This document shows, one piece after another, positions 7,971 through 16,412 of a DNA stretch of 64,000 bases (positions are counted from its first letter, which is position 1; each line of letters starts with the position of its first letter). The notes below the pieces were generated by a model that made no database searches, was not told where the DNA came from, and was given only the letters and a program-made list of their open reading frames with translations. A program made the position numbers and the translations under genes. Origin of the DNA: Solirubrobacter soli DSM 22325 (lineage in GTDB: Bacteria; Actinomycetota; Thermoleophilia; Solirubrobacterales; Solirubrobacteraceae); the NCBI RefSeq assembly GCF_000423665.1, contig NZ_AUIK01000032.1:1-64000 (forward strand), in the 5' to 3' direction.

Positions 7971-10817
7971 TCAGCGAGCGGTCGACTCGACCTCGAGCAG
8001 GCCGAGTTCCGTCGCCCGGGCGGCGGCCTCGGTGCGGGTGTGCGAACGGAGCTTGGTGAGGATGTTGCGGACGTGCATGTCGACCGTGCGGGTGCTGAGC
8101 ACGAGCCGAGCGGCGATCTCGCGGTTGGTGAGACCCTGCGCGACCAGCCGCACGACCTCGACCTCGCGGCGGGAGAGCCCGGCGGTCTCGTGCTCGGCGG
8201 CGGCGCGGCGGCCGAGGTGATCGGCGACCGACGCGCCCAGCGCCGCCACCGCTGACGCCGCCTCGGCGGCCAGCGGGCGAGCGCCGAGCGCGACCGCGAC
8301 CCGGTGCGCCTCGGTGAGCCCATCCAGCGCCGCGTCGCGCTCGCCGATCGCGCTCAAGGCCGCCGCGCCGCGGACGAGGATCTGCGCCCGCTCGAACGGG
8401 ATGTTCAGCCCGCCGTGCAGCTCGGCGGCGCGAGCGAACTGGGGTGCGGCGGCGTCGGCGTCGCCTTCGGCCAGAGCGGTCTCGGCGATCGCGCTCGCCA
8501 GAGCGGCGAGCGCGTCCGCGTAGCCGGCGGAGGCGACGATCGACGCGAGCGCCTCGCTGCAGGCACGCGCGAGGTCGAGCCGCCCCGACCGCGCCAGGTG
8601 GCCGGCCGCCCAGCGCAGGCCCCAGACCGCGTAGTGGTGGTCCTGGCTGCGCTCCCAGCGAGCGAGCAGCACGCGGCAATGCTCCTCGGCGCGCAGCAGG
8701 TCGCCCTCGGCGGCGGCCAGCCAGGCCAGCGCCGCGGCGCTGTCGCACTGCATCGAGACGACGTTCAGCCGCGCCGAGGTCTCGAGGCACCGCACCAGCA
8801 GCGGCAGCCCACGGCGGCCGTGGCCGCGCCAGACCTCGATCGCGCCGAGGATGCCGTCGGCGACCAGCGACGCCTGCGGGGTCGGGCCGGGCGCGAGCAG
8901 CTCGCGGCACAGCTTCGCGGCCTCGTCCCAGTCGCCGAGCTCGCGCAGGACGTAGGTCATGCAACTCAGACAGGTGTGCTGAAGCCCGTCCCCGGTGGCA
9001 TCGCACAACCCGAGCGCCAATCCCAGGGCATCCCGGGCGCCGTCGTAGTCGCCCGCGATCTCCTTGGCCGTGCCGAGTCGCTGATAGACCTCGGCGGCGA
9101 CCGGTGTCAGCTGGCGCTCGAGCGCCAACGAGAGTCCCTCCTGGATGACCGCGAGCCCCTCTTCGAACGCACCGGCCTTGGCCCGTGCGACGCCCTCCAG
9201 ACCCAGCGCCCGCGCCTGCAGGTCCGGCCGCTCGGCGCGCAGCGCTTCGACCCGCGCCGCGGACGCGCTCGCGCGCGCCTGGTCGTGCAGCCCGGCCGAC
9301 TGCAGGTGGCCGGCGATCACGAGCCGCTCCGCCGCCGCCTCGCCCGGCAGGTCGTTCGCGGCGAACGCCTCGGCGGCGACGCGGCGGGCGGCGAGCGCGC
9401 GCTCGCGGTCGCCCTGCAGCTCGTAGATCGATGCCATCCGCCGCTCGGCATCGGCCAGTGCGCGACCGGCGCCGGACGACCGACGCGCCGCCACGACGTC
9501 CCGCTGCGCGCGAGCGGCCTCGGTCAGATCGCCCGCCAGCTCGGCATAGCGGGCGTGCTGCTCGAGCGCGGCCACCCGCTCGGCGACCTGCTCGCCCTCC
9601 GGCCAGATCTCGAACGCCTGGCGCCCCAACCGGGTGGCATCGCGGTACGCGTGCACCGCGGCGCGGTCGGCGATCGCCTGCCGCAGCGCGTTCAACGCGT
9701 GCGCCGAGTCGCGCGCGGCCAGCCAGTGCGCGGCGACCTCGCCCGCGTCGTCCACCGCCTCCGCCATCGAGCGGTGCAGCGTGCGGCGGCGCAGCCACGG
9801 CACGTCCTCGTAGACCGCGTCGCGGACGAGCGGGTGACGGAAGGCCGCCTCGCCGCCGGCGGTCTCGACCAGCAGCCCGGTCGCGAGCAGCTCGGCGACA
9901 CCGTCCTCCCCCGCCAGCCCGGCGAGCAGAGCGAGGTCCATCCGCGCGCCGGCGACCGCGGCGGTCTCGGCGGCGGCGCGGCCCCGCTCGCTGAGCGGCT
10001 CGATCCGCACCAGCACCGCGTCGCGCACGGTCGCGGGAAGCGGGACGTCGTCGTCCAACGCCAGCTCGAGGCCGGCCGCGCCCGGCGTCAGCCGCCCCGC
10101 CTCCTGCAACGCGGCGGTGAGCTCCTCGATGAAGAACGGGATGCCGCACGTGCGGTCGTGCAGCGTGCGGGTGAGGCGGGGGCTCGCCGCCGTGCCCACG
10201 AGCCGCTCGAAGAGCGCACCGGTCTGGGGCTCGTCGAACGACTCGAGCGTCAGCTCCTCCAGCGCGCGGTCGCGTCGCAGGTCGTGCCGCAGGCGGCGCA
10301 GTGGGTGCGCGCGCGGAAGCTCGTCGGAGCGATAGGCGGCGACGATCAGCAACGGGAGCTGGCGGACCGGGAGCGCGAGGGCCGAGAGCAGCTCGATCGT
10401 CGCGTCGTCGGACCACTGCAGGTCGTCCAGCAGCAACGCCGCGGGTTGCTTGGCGGTCAGGGTGACCAGCCCGCAGCGGATCGCCTCGACGAGCGTGGCA
10501 CGATCGCCGGAGGCGCTCGCCTCGCCGAGCTCGGGGAGCAGCACGGCGAGGTGATTGCGCAAGGGCCCGCAGCGGTCGAGCCCGCCCGGCACGGCCCGCA
10601 GGTACTCGCGGAACGCGCCGACGACGGGGCCGTAGGGCGAGCCGGAGGGCGACGCGGCGCCGCGGAAGAAGCGGGCGCCGCCGAGCGCCTCGGCGACGAG
10701 CCGCGTCTTGCCCACACCGGCCTCGCCGGAGAGCAGGAGCAGCCCGCCGCGCCCGGCCGCGGCTTCGTCAAGCGCGGACTGCAGTCGCGCCCACTCGAGC
10801 TCGCGGCCGATCAGCAC
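7971..10817 (-). CDS. LAL-type LuxR regulator with AAA ATPase
   Basis: 948 residues. The N-terminus begins MLIGRELEWARLQSALDEAA with the Walker A motif GEAGVGKTR at about residues 31-39 and a Walker B-like ALLLDDLQWSDD at about 125-136. The long middle is a helical, TPR-like repeat region rich in Ala, Leu and Arg. The C-terminal 65 residues are a LuxR helix-turn-helix (LSRREVEVVRLVAQGLTNRE, then STRTVDMHVRNILTKL). This is the architecture of large ATP-binding LuxR (LAL/MalT-like) activators, in which ATP and an inducer promote multimerisation and DNA binding. The target is unknown. The gene starts 12 bases from the stop of the upstream DUF4242 gene, so the two may be co-transcribed. Confidence 0.92.
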   Translation of the reverse strand: MLIGRELEWARLQSALDEAAAGRGGLLLLSGEAGVGKTRLVAEALGGARFFRGAASPSGSPYGPVVGAFREYLRAVPGGLDRCGPLRNHLAVLLPELGEASASGDRATLVEAIRCGLVTLTAKQPAALLLDDLQWSDDATIELLSALALPVRQLPLLIVAAYRSDELPRAHPLRRLRHDLRRDRALEELTLESFDEPQTGALFERLVGTAASPRLTRTLHDRTCGIPFFIEELTAALQEAGRLTPGAAGLELALDDDVPLPATVRDAVLVRIEPLSERGRAAAETAAVAGARMDLALLAGLAGEDGVAELLATGLLVETAGGEAAFRHPLVRDAVYEDVPWLRRRTLHRSMAEAVDDAGEVAAHWLAARDSAHALNALRQAIADRAAVHAYRDATRLGRQAFEIWPEGEQVAERVAALEQHARYAELAGDLTEAARAQRDVVAARRSSGAGRALADAERRMASIYELQGDRERALAARRVAAEAFAANDLPGEAAAERLVIAGHLQSAGLHDQARASASAARVEALRAERPDLQARALGLEGVARAKAGAFEEGLAVIQEGLSLALERQLTPVAAEVYQRLGTAKEIAGDYDGARDALGLALGLCDATGDGLQHTCLSCMTYVLRELGDWDEAAKLCRELLAPGPTPQASLVADGILGAIEVWRGHGRRGLPLLVRCLETSARLNVVSMQCDSAAALAWLAAAEGDLLRAEEHCRVLLARWERSQDHHYAVWGLRWAAGHLARSGRLDLARACSEALASIVASAGYADALAALASAIAETALAEGDADAAAPQFARAAELHGGLNIPFERAQILVRGAAALSAIGERDAALDGLTEAHRVAVALGARPLAAEAASAVAALGASVADHLGRRAAAEHETAGLSRREVEVVRLVAQGLTNREIAARLVLSTRTVDMHVRNILTKLRSHTRTEAAARATELGLLEVESTAR

Positions 10818-10829
10818 GTGGCGACTATC

Positions 10830-11114
10830 TCAGACCGGCAGGGCGCGCGGCCCGGTGCTGTCGAAGCAGTTCGCGATCTCGGCGACGAGGTTCGCCGGGA
10901 AGCCGCCCTTGCGGGCGTGCTCGAGGATGACGTCGGCGCTCTCGGCCTCGTGGACGCAGTAGATCTTGTCCCCGGCGACGTAGCTGTGACGCCACTCGTA
11001 GGGCTTGTCCAGGCTCTCGACGGTCTCGTTGGACTTGGTGGTGATGCCACGGAGCTCGTCGTGCGTGAGCTGCGACGCACCGGGGATCTCGCGTTCGATG
11101 ATGTAGGTCGGCAT
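10830..11114 (-). CDS. DUF4242 (SCO4226-like) small protein
   Basis: 94 residues, beginning MPTYIIEREIPGASQLTHDE and containing SYVAGDKIYCVHEAESADVI. These match the DUF4242 family, small alpha/beta-barrel-like soluble proteins whose Streptomyces member SCO4226 was described as nickel-binding. Metal binding here is inference only. The gene is divergent from an AraC-family regulator, and three CCGTAT boxes lie between them at 11163-11190, suggesting control by that regulator. The LAL regulator gene follows 12 bases downstream on the same strand. Confidence 0.85.
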   Translation of the reverse strand: MPTYIIEREIPGASQLTHDELRGITTKSNETVESLDKPYEWRHSYVAGDKIYCVHEAESADVILEHARKGGFPANLVAEIANCFDSTGPRALPV

Positions 11115-11116
11115 GG

Positions 11117-12013
11117 GTGCTGAAGCTACGGACGCCGCTGTGCCGTGCCATCCGCAGGATTGCCGTATTCATACGGTGGTGTTGCCGTATTAGCTCGCGC
11201 ATCCTGCTGGAGACGGCCCAGTGGCGGCTCGGGGAGTTCCGCTGCGCGCCCGGCGACCCCGCGTGGGACGAGGTCAACACGAACATGGGCGCGTGGCCGC
11301 ACGTCGTGTTCCCGCGCTCGCACGTCCTGATCGAGCAGGACGGGGCGCGCCCGGTGCTGACGACGCCCAACCACGTCGTCTTCTACAAGCCGCATCAGCT
11401 CTACCGGCGCGGTTTGCGCGACCCGCGCGGCGATCGCTCGGTCTGGCTGGAGGTGTCGCCGGCGCTGCTCGAAGAGACGCCGGTCGGGCCGCTCGGACCG
11501 TCGGACGCCCGCACCTACGCGCTCGCCGTGGCGCTGGCGACACCGCCCGCGGAGCGGCTGGTCGCCGAAGAGGCGGCGATGCGCCTGCTCGACCTCGCGC
11601 TGCGCGGTGCCGGGGTTCGCCCCGAACCGCGACGTGCGGGGACGCTGCGCGTGCACGCCGAGCTGGTCGAGGCGGCGAAGGAGCTGCTGATCGCGCGCGT
11701 CGCCGAGCCGCCGGTCCTGAGCGAGGTGGCGGCGGCGCTCTACGTCTCCCCGTTCCACCTCGCACGCGTGTTCCGTGCCCGCACCGGGTTCTCGCTGGCC
11801 GGCTACGTCCACGGGCTGCGGCTGCGACGCGCGGTCGACCGGCTCGCGGCCGAGCCGTCCGTCGACCTCTCACGCCTCGCGCTCGAGCTCGGCTACTGCT
11901 CGTCGAGTCATTTCACCGATCGTTTCCGCGCGGCGTTCGGCTGCCCGCCTTCGGCGCTGCGCGGGACGCAATTGCGCACGATCGTGGAAGCGCGCCGGCC
12001 GCACGCGGCATAG
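11117..12013 (+). CDS. AraC-family transcriptional regulator
   Basis: Up to 298 residues. The N-terminal half is a cupin-like ligand domain (ETAQWRLGEFRC, then VVFYKPHQLYRRGLRD). The C-terminal 100 residues hold two AraC helix-turn-helix units (LSEVAAALYVSPFHLARVFR and LSRLALELGYCSSSHFTDRF). The start is uncertain. GTG 11117 is the only standard codon that includes the whole cupin, but it lies two bases from the divergent DUF4242 ATG, leaving no room for promoters, and it would place the CCGTAT boxes inside the coding region. A CTG start at 11204 or 11207 would give a protein beginning LLETAQWR, which fits the family better; the next ATG (11284) cuts into the domain. The regulator probably controls the DUF4242 gene and itself. 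Confidence 0.88.
   Translation: MLKLRTPLCRAIRRIAVFIRWCCRISSRILLETAQWRLGEFRCAPGDPAWDEVNTNMGAWPHVVFPRSHVLIEQDGARPVLTTPNHVVFYKPHQLYRRGLRDPRGDRSVWLEVSPALLEETPVGPLGPSDARTYALAVALATPPAERLVAEEAAMRLLDLALRGAGVRPEPRRAGTLRVHAELVEAAKELLIARVAEPPVLSEVAAALYVSPFHLARVFRARTGFSLAGYVHGLRLRRAVDRLAAEPSVDLSRLALELGYCSSSHFTDRFRAAFGCPPSALRGTQLRTIVEARRPHAA
11163..11190. promoter_or_regulatory. CCGTAT inverted and direct repeat
   Basis: CCGTAT-TC-ATACGG is a perfect inverted repeat at 11163-11176, followed by a further CCGTAT at 11185-11190. The spacing between the two direct copies is 22 bases, about two helical turns. It lies between the divergent DUF4242 and AraC genes, so it is the likely operator of the AraC protein. 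Confidence 0.55.
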
Positions 12014-12022
12014 AACCGCCGC

Positions 12023-13171
12023 ATGACGTGGTTGACACTCGCGGCGGTCGGGTTGGCGCTCGGCGCGCCCGCGCACGACACCGGCTTCGTGGAGCGCGAC
12101 GTGAAGGTGCTCCAGACCTGGCACGGGCAGGACGGCGGGTACTTCGGCTGGGCGGTGTCCGAGCTCGACGACATCGACCGCGACGGCGTCACCGACGTCA
12201 TCACGAGCGAGCCGTACGCGAACGCGACGGCCGGGGTCACGTGGGTGCTGTCGGGGCGCACCGGACGCCGCCTCTTCCACTTCGACGGCGCGCCCGGCGA
12301 CTACCAGGGCGCCTCGATCGCCGACGCGGGCGACACCGACCGCGACGGCGTCCACGACATCATCAGCGGCGCGTCCGGTACCGCCGGGCCGGGCCGCGCC
12401 TACCTCTACTCGGGCCGGACGGGCCGGTTGCTGCACATGTGGGAGGGCGCCGCACCGCTCGATGCGTTCGGCAGCGCGGTGTCCAACGCGGGCGACGTCG
12501 ACCACGACGGCTTCGCCGACGTCGCCGTAGGTGCGCAGGGCGCGAACGCCGTGTACGTCTACTCCGGGCGGACATACAAGCTGTTGCGGCAGCTCGACGG
12601 GAGCGGCGGGTTCGGCGCCGGCCTCGACCACGTCGGTAGGGACGGCCTGATCGTCGGCTCCTTCAGCGGCGGCGGCGTGCACGTCTTCGACGCCGCGCGG
12701 GAGCGGTTCGCGTTGGCCCCGCCGGCGGGCGCGTCGCACTTCGGCACGTTCTTCGTGGCCGAGGTCGGGCGCGTCGACGGCGACCGCGTTCCCGATCTGT
12801 ACGCCGCCGACTACAACGCGGCGGGCGGGGCCGGCTGGGCGGGCGTCTACTCCGGCCGCGACGGCTCGCCGATCTGGGCCTGGCCCGGCGCACCCGGGGA
12901 CGGCCGCGGACCGGGTCGCGAGGCGGGCGACGTCGACCACGACGGGCGGGTGGACCTCGCCGTCGGCGCCTACACCGCGGGCCGCGTCGACATCTTCTCC
13001 GGCCGCACGGGACGCGTGCTGCGCACGTTCACCTCGACGACCCCGGCGGACCAACTCGGCTTCGACGCCCTCGGGATCGGCGACGTCAACCGCGACGGCG
13101 AGCCCGACCTCCTGCTCTCCGCCGCCGAAGGCGACACCCTCTACCTCGTCGCCGGCCGCCGCCGCGCATGA
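12023..13171 (+). CDS. Secreted FG-GAP beta-propeller protein
   Basis: 382 residues. It starts MTWLTLAAVGLALGAPAHD, a short signal peptide. Six or seven FG-GAP repeats follow, each with a calcium-binding loop such as DIDRDGVTDV, DTDRDGVHDI, DVDHDGFADV, DVDHDGRVDL and DVNRDGEPDL, and most with a YSGRTGRLL-type strand. This is the integrin alpha-type seven-bladed propeller, exported and probably calcium-stabilised; the ligand is unknown. One blade near residue 200 lacks the loop (GRDGLIVGSFSGG). The gene begins 10 bases after the AraC stop, so it may be co-transcribed with it, and ends just before a perfect hairpin. Confidence 0.88.
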   Translation: MTWLTLAAVGLALGAPAHDTGFVERDVKVLQTWHGQDGGYFGWAVSELDDIDRDGVTDVITSEPYANATAGVTWVLSGRTGRRLFHFDGAPGDYQGASIADAGDTDRDGVHDIISGASGTAGPGRAYLYSGRTGRLLHMWEGAAPLDAFGSAVSNAGDVDHDGFADVAVGAQGANAVYVYSGRTYKLLRQLDGSGGFGAGLDHVGRDGLIVGSFSGGGVHVFDAARERFALAPPAGASHFGTFFVAEVGRVDGDRVPDLYAADYNAAGGAGWAGVYSGRDGSPIWAWPGAPGDGRGPGREAGDVDHDGRVDLAVGAYTAGRVDIFSGRTGRVLRTFTSTTPADQLGFDALGIGDVNRDGEPDLLLSAAEGDTLYLVAGRRRA

Positions 13172-13176
13172 CTGGA

Positions 13177-13197
13177 GAGCCCCAGCCTCAGGGGCTC
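13177..13197 (+). terminator. Hairpin after FG-GAP gene
   Basis: GAGCCCC and GGGGCTC form a perfect 7-base-pair stem with the 7-base loop AGCCTCA, 6 bases past the FG-GAP gene stop. A second small hairpin (GGGGA-TGGG-TCCCC) lies at 13211-13224. Confidence 0.6.
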
Positions 13198-13261
13198 GAG
13201 GCCAAAGTTCGGGGATGGGTCCCCATTGTCGGGCCAACTCGCCGCCTTGAGGATGCCCGGC

Positions 13262-14764
13262 ATGACACGCTGGAGGTCAGTCGTCGCGAGCGTGACGCTC
13301 GCGTTCTCGCTCGGCGCCGCCCCGGCGGCATATGCCGGCTCATCGAGCGGCGCCGCAGGGTTGCCTCCGATCCCCGCCGGCTTCACACTCTCGGACTTCG
13401 TCTCCGACGTCGACTTCGCGACCGGCGTCTCGGGCTTCGCGCCGGGTTCGGCACTCGACGGAGCGGTTGAGCTCGACACGACCGATCCGCTCGTCGGAGC
13501 GTCGAGTCTGCACGTGACGCTGAACGCCTTCGGGCGCGTGTCGCTGGTCGCGCAGTTCCCGTTCCAAGCCGGGCCGATGGCGGATTCCGTGACGGTCGCG
13601 GGGAAGCTGCGGGTGAACGCGAGCGTCCCGGCCGGGAAGTCGGTCTCGGTGTGCTCGGTCGCGTACGTGACGGCCGATCCCGAGCCGCGCACGCTCTGCC
13701 AGAGCTTCCCGGTCGACCCGTCGCACGTGGCCGACGTGTTCGTGTCGCAGCCGATGGGCGACGCGCGGCTGGACCGCGTGTACTTCCAACTCGCACTCGC
13801 CGACAGCGGCACGCTCGACGCGACGCTCGACGACGCGCACCTGTACGTGGTCGGGCAGAACGGCGCGGTGGCGACGCCGACGCCGACGCCGACCGCGGTG
13901 CCGACGATCACTCCGACGCCGACCCCGACCGCCGTCCCGACGATCACTCCGACGCCGACCCCGACCGCCGTCCCGACGATCACTCCGACGCCGACCCCGA
14001 CCGCCGTCCCGACGATCACGCCGACGCCGACCCCGACCGCCGTCCCGACGATCACGCCGACGCCGACCCCGACCGCCGTCCCGACCATCACGCCGACACC
14101 GACCCCGACCACCGTCCCGACCATCACGCCGACACCGACCCCGACCACCGTCCCGACCATCACGCCGACACCGACCCCGACCACCGTCCCGACCATCACG
14201 CCGACACCGACCCCGACCACCGTCCCGACCATCACGCCCACGCCCACGCCGGATCAGCTTCCGCCGGTGCCGGCCGGCTTCGCGCTGACCGACCTCGTCT
14301 CCGACAGCGGCTTCGAGTCCTCCACGGCCAGGTTCGCCCCGTTCTCACGGAGCGAGGGGAGTGTGGCGCGGACCACGACCATTCCGATCGCCGGAACCGC
14401 GAGCCTGAAGGCGCACGTGAATCAATTCGGACGAGTCGGTCTCGTCCACAACTATCCGTTCGGCGGCGGCCCGATCGCCGATTCGGTCACGGTCGCGGGC
14501 AAGATCCGCATCGACGCCGCGTCGCCCGGCCGCGTGCTCGGAGTGTGCGCCGTGGCGTACTTCTTCCTGGACCCGCAGCCGCAGCAGTCCTGCCGCAGCC
14601 TGTCCGTGAGCGGCCACTCGGTCCAGACCGTGTTCGTCACGCAGCCGGCGTCCAACCGCCAACTCGACCGCGCGTTCTTCGAGATCAAGCTCGACGACAG
14701 CGGCACGATCGACGCGACGGTCGACGATGCCCACCTCTACGTGGTGGGCAAGCGTCCGTCATAG
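13262..14764 (+). CDS. Secreted two-module protein with Thr-Pro repeat linker
   Basis: 500 residues with the ATG at 13262; two further ATGs upstream in frame are less likely because GAGG lies well placed before this one. The signal peptide is MTRWRSVVASVTLAFSLG ending near AAYA. Two homologous modules of about 160 residues follow. Each begins LPPxPAGFxLxDxVSDxxFxxx, contains ADSVTVAGK and QLDRxFF or RLDRVYF, and ends DAHLYVVG; they resemble jelly-roll carbohydrate-binding folds. They are separated by a 12-residue repeat linker (PTITPTPTPTAV or PTITPTPTPTTV). Each module keeps paired Cys residues (CSVAYV and CQSF; CAVAYF and CRSL). Family unknown; a cell-surface or matrix role is inference. 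It is convergent with the NAD-binding protein gene, 9 bases away. Confidence 0.88.
   Translation: MTRWRSVVASVTLAFSLGAAPAAYAGSSSGAAGLPPIPAGFTLSDFVSDVDFATGVSGFAPGSALDGAVELDTTDPLVGASSLHVTLNAFGRVSLVAQFPFQAGPMADSVTVAGKLRVNASVPAGKSVSVCSVAYVTADPEPRTLCQSFPVDPSHVADVFVSQPMGDARLDRVYFQLALADSGTLDATLDDAHLYVVGQNGAVATPTPTPTAVPTITPTPTPTAVPTITPTPTPTAVPTITPTPTPTAVPTITPTPTPTAVPTITPTPTPTAVPTITPTPTPTTVPTITPTPTPTTVPTITPTPTPTTVPTITPTPTPTTVPTITPTPTPDQLPPVPAGFALTDLVSDSGFESSTARFAPFSRSEGSVARTTTIPIAGTASLKAHVNQFGRVGLVHNYPFGGGPIADSVTVAGKIRIDAASPGRVLGVCAVAYFFLDPQPQQSCRSLSVSGHSVQTVFVTQPASNRQLDRAFFEIKLDDSGTIDATVDDAHLYVVGKRPS
13901..14224 (+). repeat. Nine tandem 36-bp units in linker
   Basis: Nine contiguous 36-base units encode PTITPTPTPT plus AV (first five) or TV (last four), with partial units at both ends. 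Third-position changes are graded along the array: the silent ACG-ATC-ACT form is at the 5' side and ACC-ATC-ACG at the 3' side. This indicates local unit duplication. Confidence 0.95.
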
Positions 14765-14773
14765 CTTGGCCTG

Positions 14774-15451
14774 TCACGAAAGCGCGAGCGCCGAAGGGCT
14801 CTCGCGGCTCACGATCGCGGGTGCCTGGTGGATCAGCTCGTCGTCTTCGAGGGCCTGGACCATGAACAGGGCGAAGTCGACGCGGCGCGTGATGTCGCTT
14901 CGGAGGATCGGGTCGCCGACGTGGCGGCTCCAGACCGGCAGCCCCTGGCTGGCGCCCTCCTCCAAGCTGCTGCCCCGGACAACAGTCCAGCGGGTGTCGC
15001 TGGCGAACACGCGGCGCGTCGCCTCGACCTGGTCGTCGAGGTCGGCGAAGCGGGCGAGCCGGGCGAGCCGCCCGCCGACGCTGACCAGGGCTTTGAGCTT
15101 CCACGTGTACACGTCCTCCCCGTCGAGCGTCACGTGCCAGCCGCAGGAGAAGACGAGCCGCGCGCCCGGCGGGGCGTAGTCGAGGACGGCCTGCGCCGTC
15201 CCGGAGGCGTACTGGTGCACGCCCCGCGGGACGAGGACGACGAGGACCCCGTCGCAGCCGGCGACCGCCCGCCGGATGACCTCGCGGTCGTCGGTGGCGC
15301 CGGGCACGACGGTGATCCGGTCCCCGAACGCCGCGAGCTTGGGGACGCTCTGCTCGCGGCATACGGCGACGACCTCGTGCCCGCGGTCCAGCGCCTCCTC
15401 GACCATGTAGCTGCCGAGCTTGCCGGACGCGCCGACCACGCCGACCCTCAT
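14774..15451 (-). CDS. NAD(P)H-binding (atypical SDR/NmrA-like) protein
   Basis: 225 residues starting MRVGVVGASGKLGSYMVEEA, a Rossmann glycine motif (GASGKLG) at residues 7-13. Later segments (ITVVPGATDDREVIRRAVAG and TRWTVVRGSSLEEG) match atypical short-chain dehydrogenases of the NmrA/NAD(P)H-binding type, which often lack the catalytic Tyr-Lys pair. The substrate is unknown. The start overlaps the DUF4386 stop by the ATGA arrangement, so the two form a translationally coupled operon. The 3' end meets the secreted two-module protein gene. Confidence 0.88.
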   Translation of the reverse strand: MRVGVVGASGKLGSYMVEEALDRGHEVVAVCREQSVPKLAAFGDRITVVPGATDDREVIRRAVAGCDGVLVVLVPRGVHQYASGTAQAVLDYAPPGARLVFSCGWHVTLDGEDVYTWKLKALVSVGGRLARLARFADLDDQVEATRRVFASDTRWTVVRGSSLEEGASQGLPVWSRHVGDPILRSDITRRVDFALFMVQALEDDELIHQAPAIVSRESPSALALS

Positions 15452-16239
15452 GCCGCGACCGGGATCAGCGGTCCGTCCACGCCGGCGCGGGGGCCGTCGT
15501 CGTAGAGGACGGGCGAAGGCTTGAAGCCCCTGGCGATCAGATAGATGCCGAGCGACAGCTCCCACACGGCCTCCGGCAGCGTCAGGATGAACGACGGCCC
15601 CGACGTCTGGTCGTAGGCGCCGAACAGCACGAGGAGCGCCGTGAGCAGCGCCAGCGAGCCGCCCACCATGCCGAACTGGGCGAAACGCCGCGGCACGAGC
15701 CCCGACCGCAGCATCAGATAGCCGAGGATGAGCCCGTTGCCGATGGCCGCGCAGAACGCGGGGCCGAGCAGGAACGTCGCGTCATGGACGGCCACCAGCG
15801 AGCGGCCGCTGAGGATGAGCGAGGCCTGGTCGGTGCCGGCGCCGCCGGCGAGGTCCTGGCGCAGCGTCACCACCGCGAGCAGGCTGACGATGCCGACCGC
15901 GATCAGACAGGACTCGACCACCCGCACGGTCACGTAGCCGAGCGCGAGGGCTTCGCTCGCGCGCCGCAGAACGGGGTAAAGCGTGACCGCCATGCCGATC
16001 CCGCCAATCAGAGTGAGGATCTCGAACAGCGCCCCCACCGACACGCGCAGGTCACCGCCGCTGCCGGTGATGAACCCCGTCTGGTGGAGCACATGATCAT
16101 ACAGCGGGAGCGCCGGGATCGAGATGAACGTGATGACCATGAAGATGCCCGCGATGCGCGCGGTCCGCCGGGACGGCGGGTCGCTCGGGCGATCGAGCAC
16201 GACGTCTGGCGCCTGCTCGAGCGGAGGGGACAGCGTCAT
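15448..16239 (-). CDS. DUF4386-like membrane protein
   Basis: 263 residues with ATG at 16239, preceded by AGGAG at good distance. After a basic, Pro-rich N-terminus (RPSDPPSRRTARIAG) there are about six membrane helices: IFMVITFISIPALPLYDHVL, LFEILTLIGGIGMAVTLYPV, SCLIAVGIVSLLAVVTL, FLLGPAFCAAIGNGLILGYL, MVGGSLALLTALLVLFGAYD and AVWELSLGIYLIARGF. The YPVLRRASEALALGYVTVR segment is characteristic of DUF4386 proteins, whose function is unknown. The stop overlaps the start of the NAD(P)H-binding gene (ATGA), so both are made together. Confidence 0.87.
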   Translation of the reverse strand: MTLSPPLEQAPDVVLDRPSDPPSRRTARIAGIFMVITFISIPALPLYDHVLHQTGFITGSGGDLRVSVGALFEILTLIGGIGMAVTLYPVLRRASEALALGYVTVRVVESCLIAVGIVSLLAVVTLRQDLAGGAGTDQASLILSGRSLVAVHDATFLLGPAFCAAIGNGLILGYLMLRSGLVPRRFAQFGMVGGSLALLTALLVLFGAYDQTSGPSFILTLPEAVWELSLGIYLIARGFKPSPVLYDDGPRAGVDGPLIPVAA

Positions 16240-16412
16240 TACGGCTCCTGCCTGTTGGTCGTAGCGGACCGCTGAGGGGCGACGTGCCAAAGGCCGGCCG
16301 AGAGTGGGAGCCGCGAGGGCTGGCCCGCCGCGCATGCGGCAGGGCTCATTACGACCATACACCCCCGGAGCAGGACCGTACGGAGCAGCGTCGGCGGTGC
16401 GAGGGACGCGGG
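16240..16412. other. Intergenic, no gene seen
   Basis: Between the stop of the GGDEF/HD-GYP gene and the start of the DUF4386 gene. It holds the AGGAG ribosome binding site for the latter and probably its promoter; the open frame continuing upstream is an Arg/Pro-rich shadow. Confidence 0.5.

Noticed and set aside
8304..11123. Plus-strand frame of 939 codons
   Set aside because: Shadow of the LAL regulator; composition is Arg/Ala/Gly-rich with no motif.
13901..14224. Possible CRISPR array
   Set aside because: The units are contiguous without spacers, in frame, and code for a Pro/Thr linker.
13141..14247. Long minus-strand frame of Gly/Val/Met repeats across the linker
   Set aside because: It is the complement of the Thr-Pro minisatellite; the plus frame has a signal peptide, two matched modules and good codon bias.
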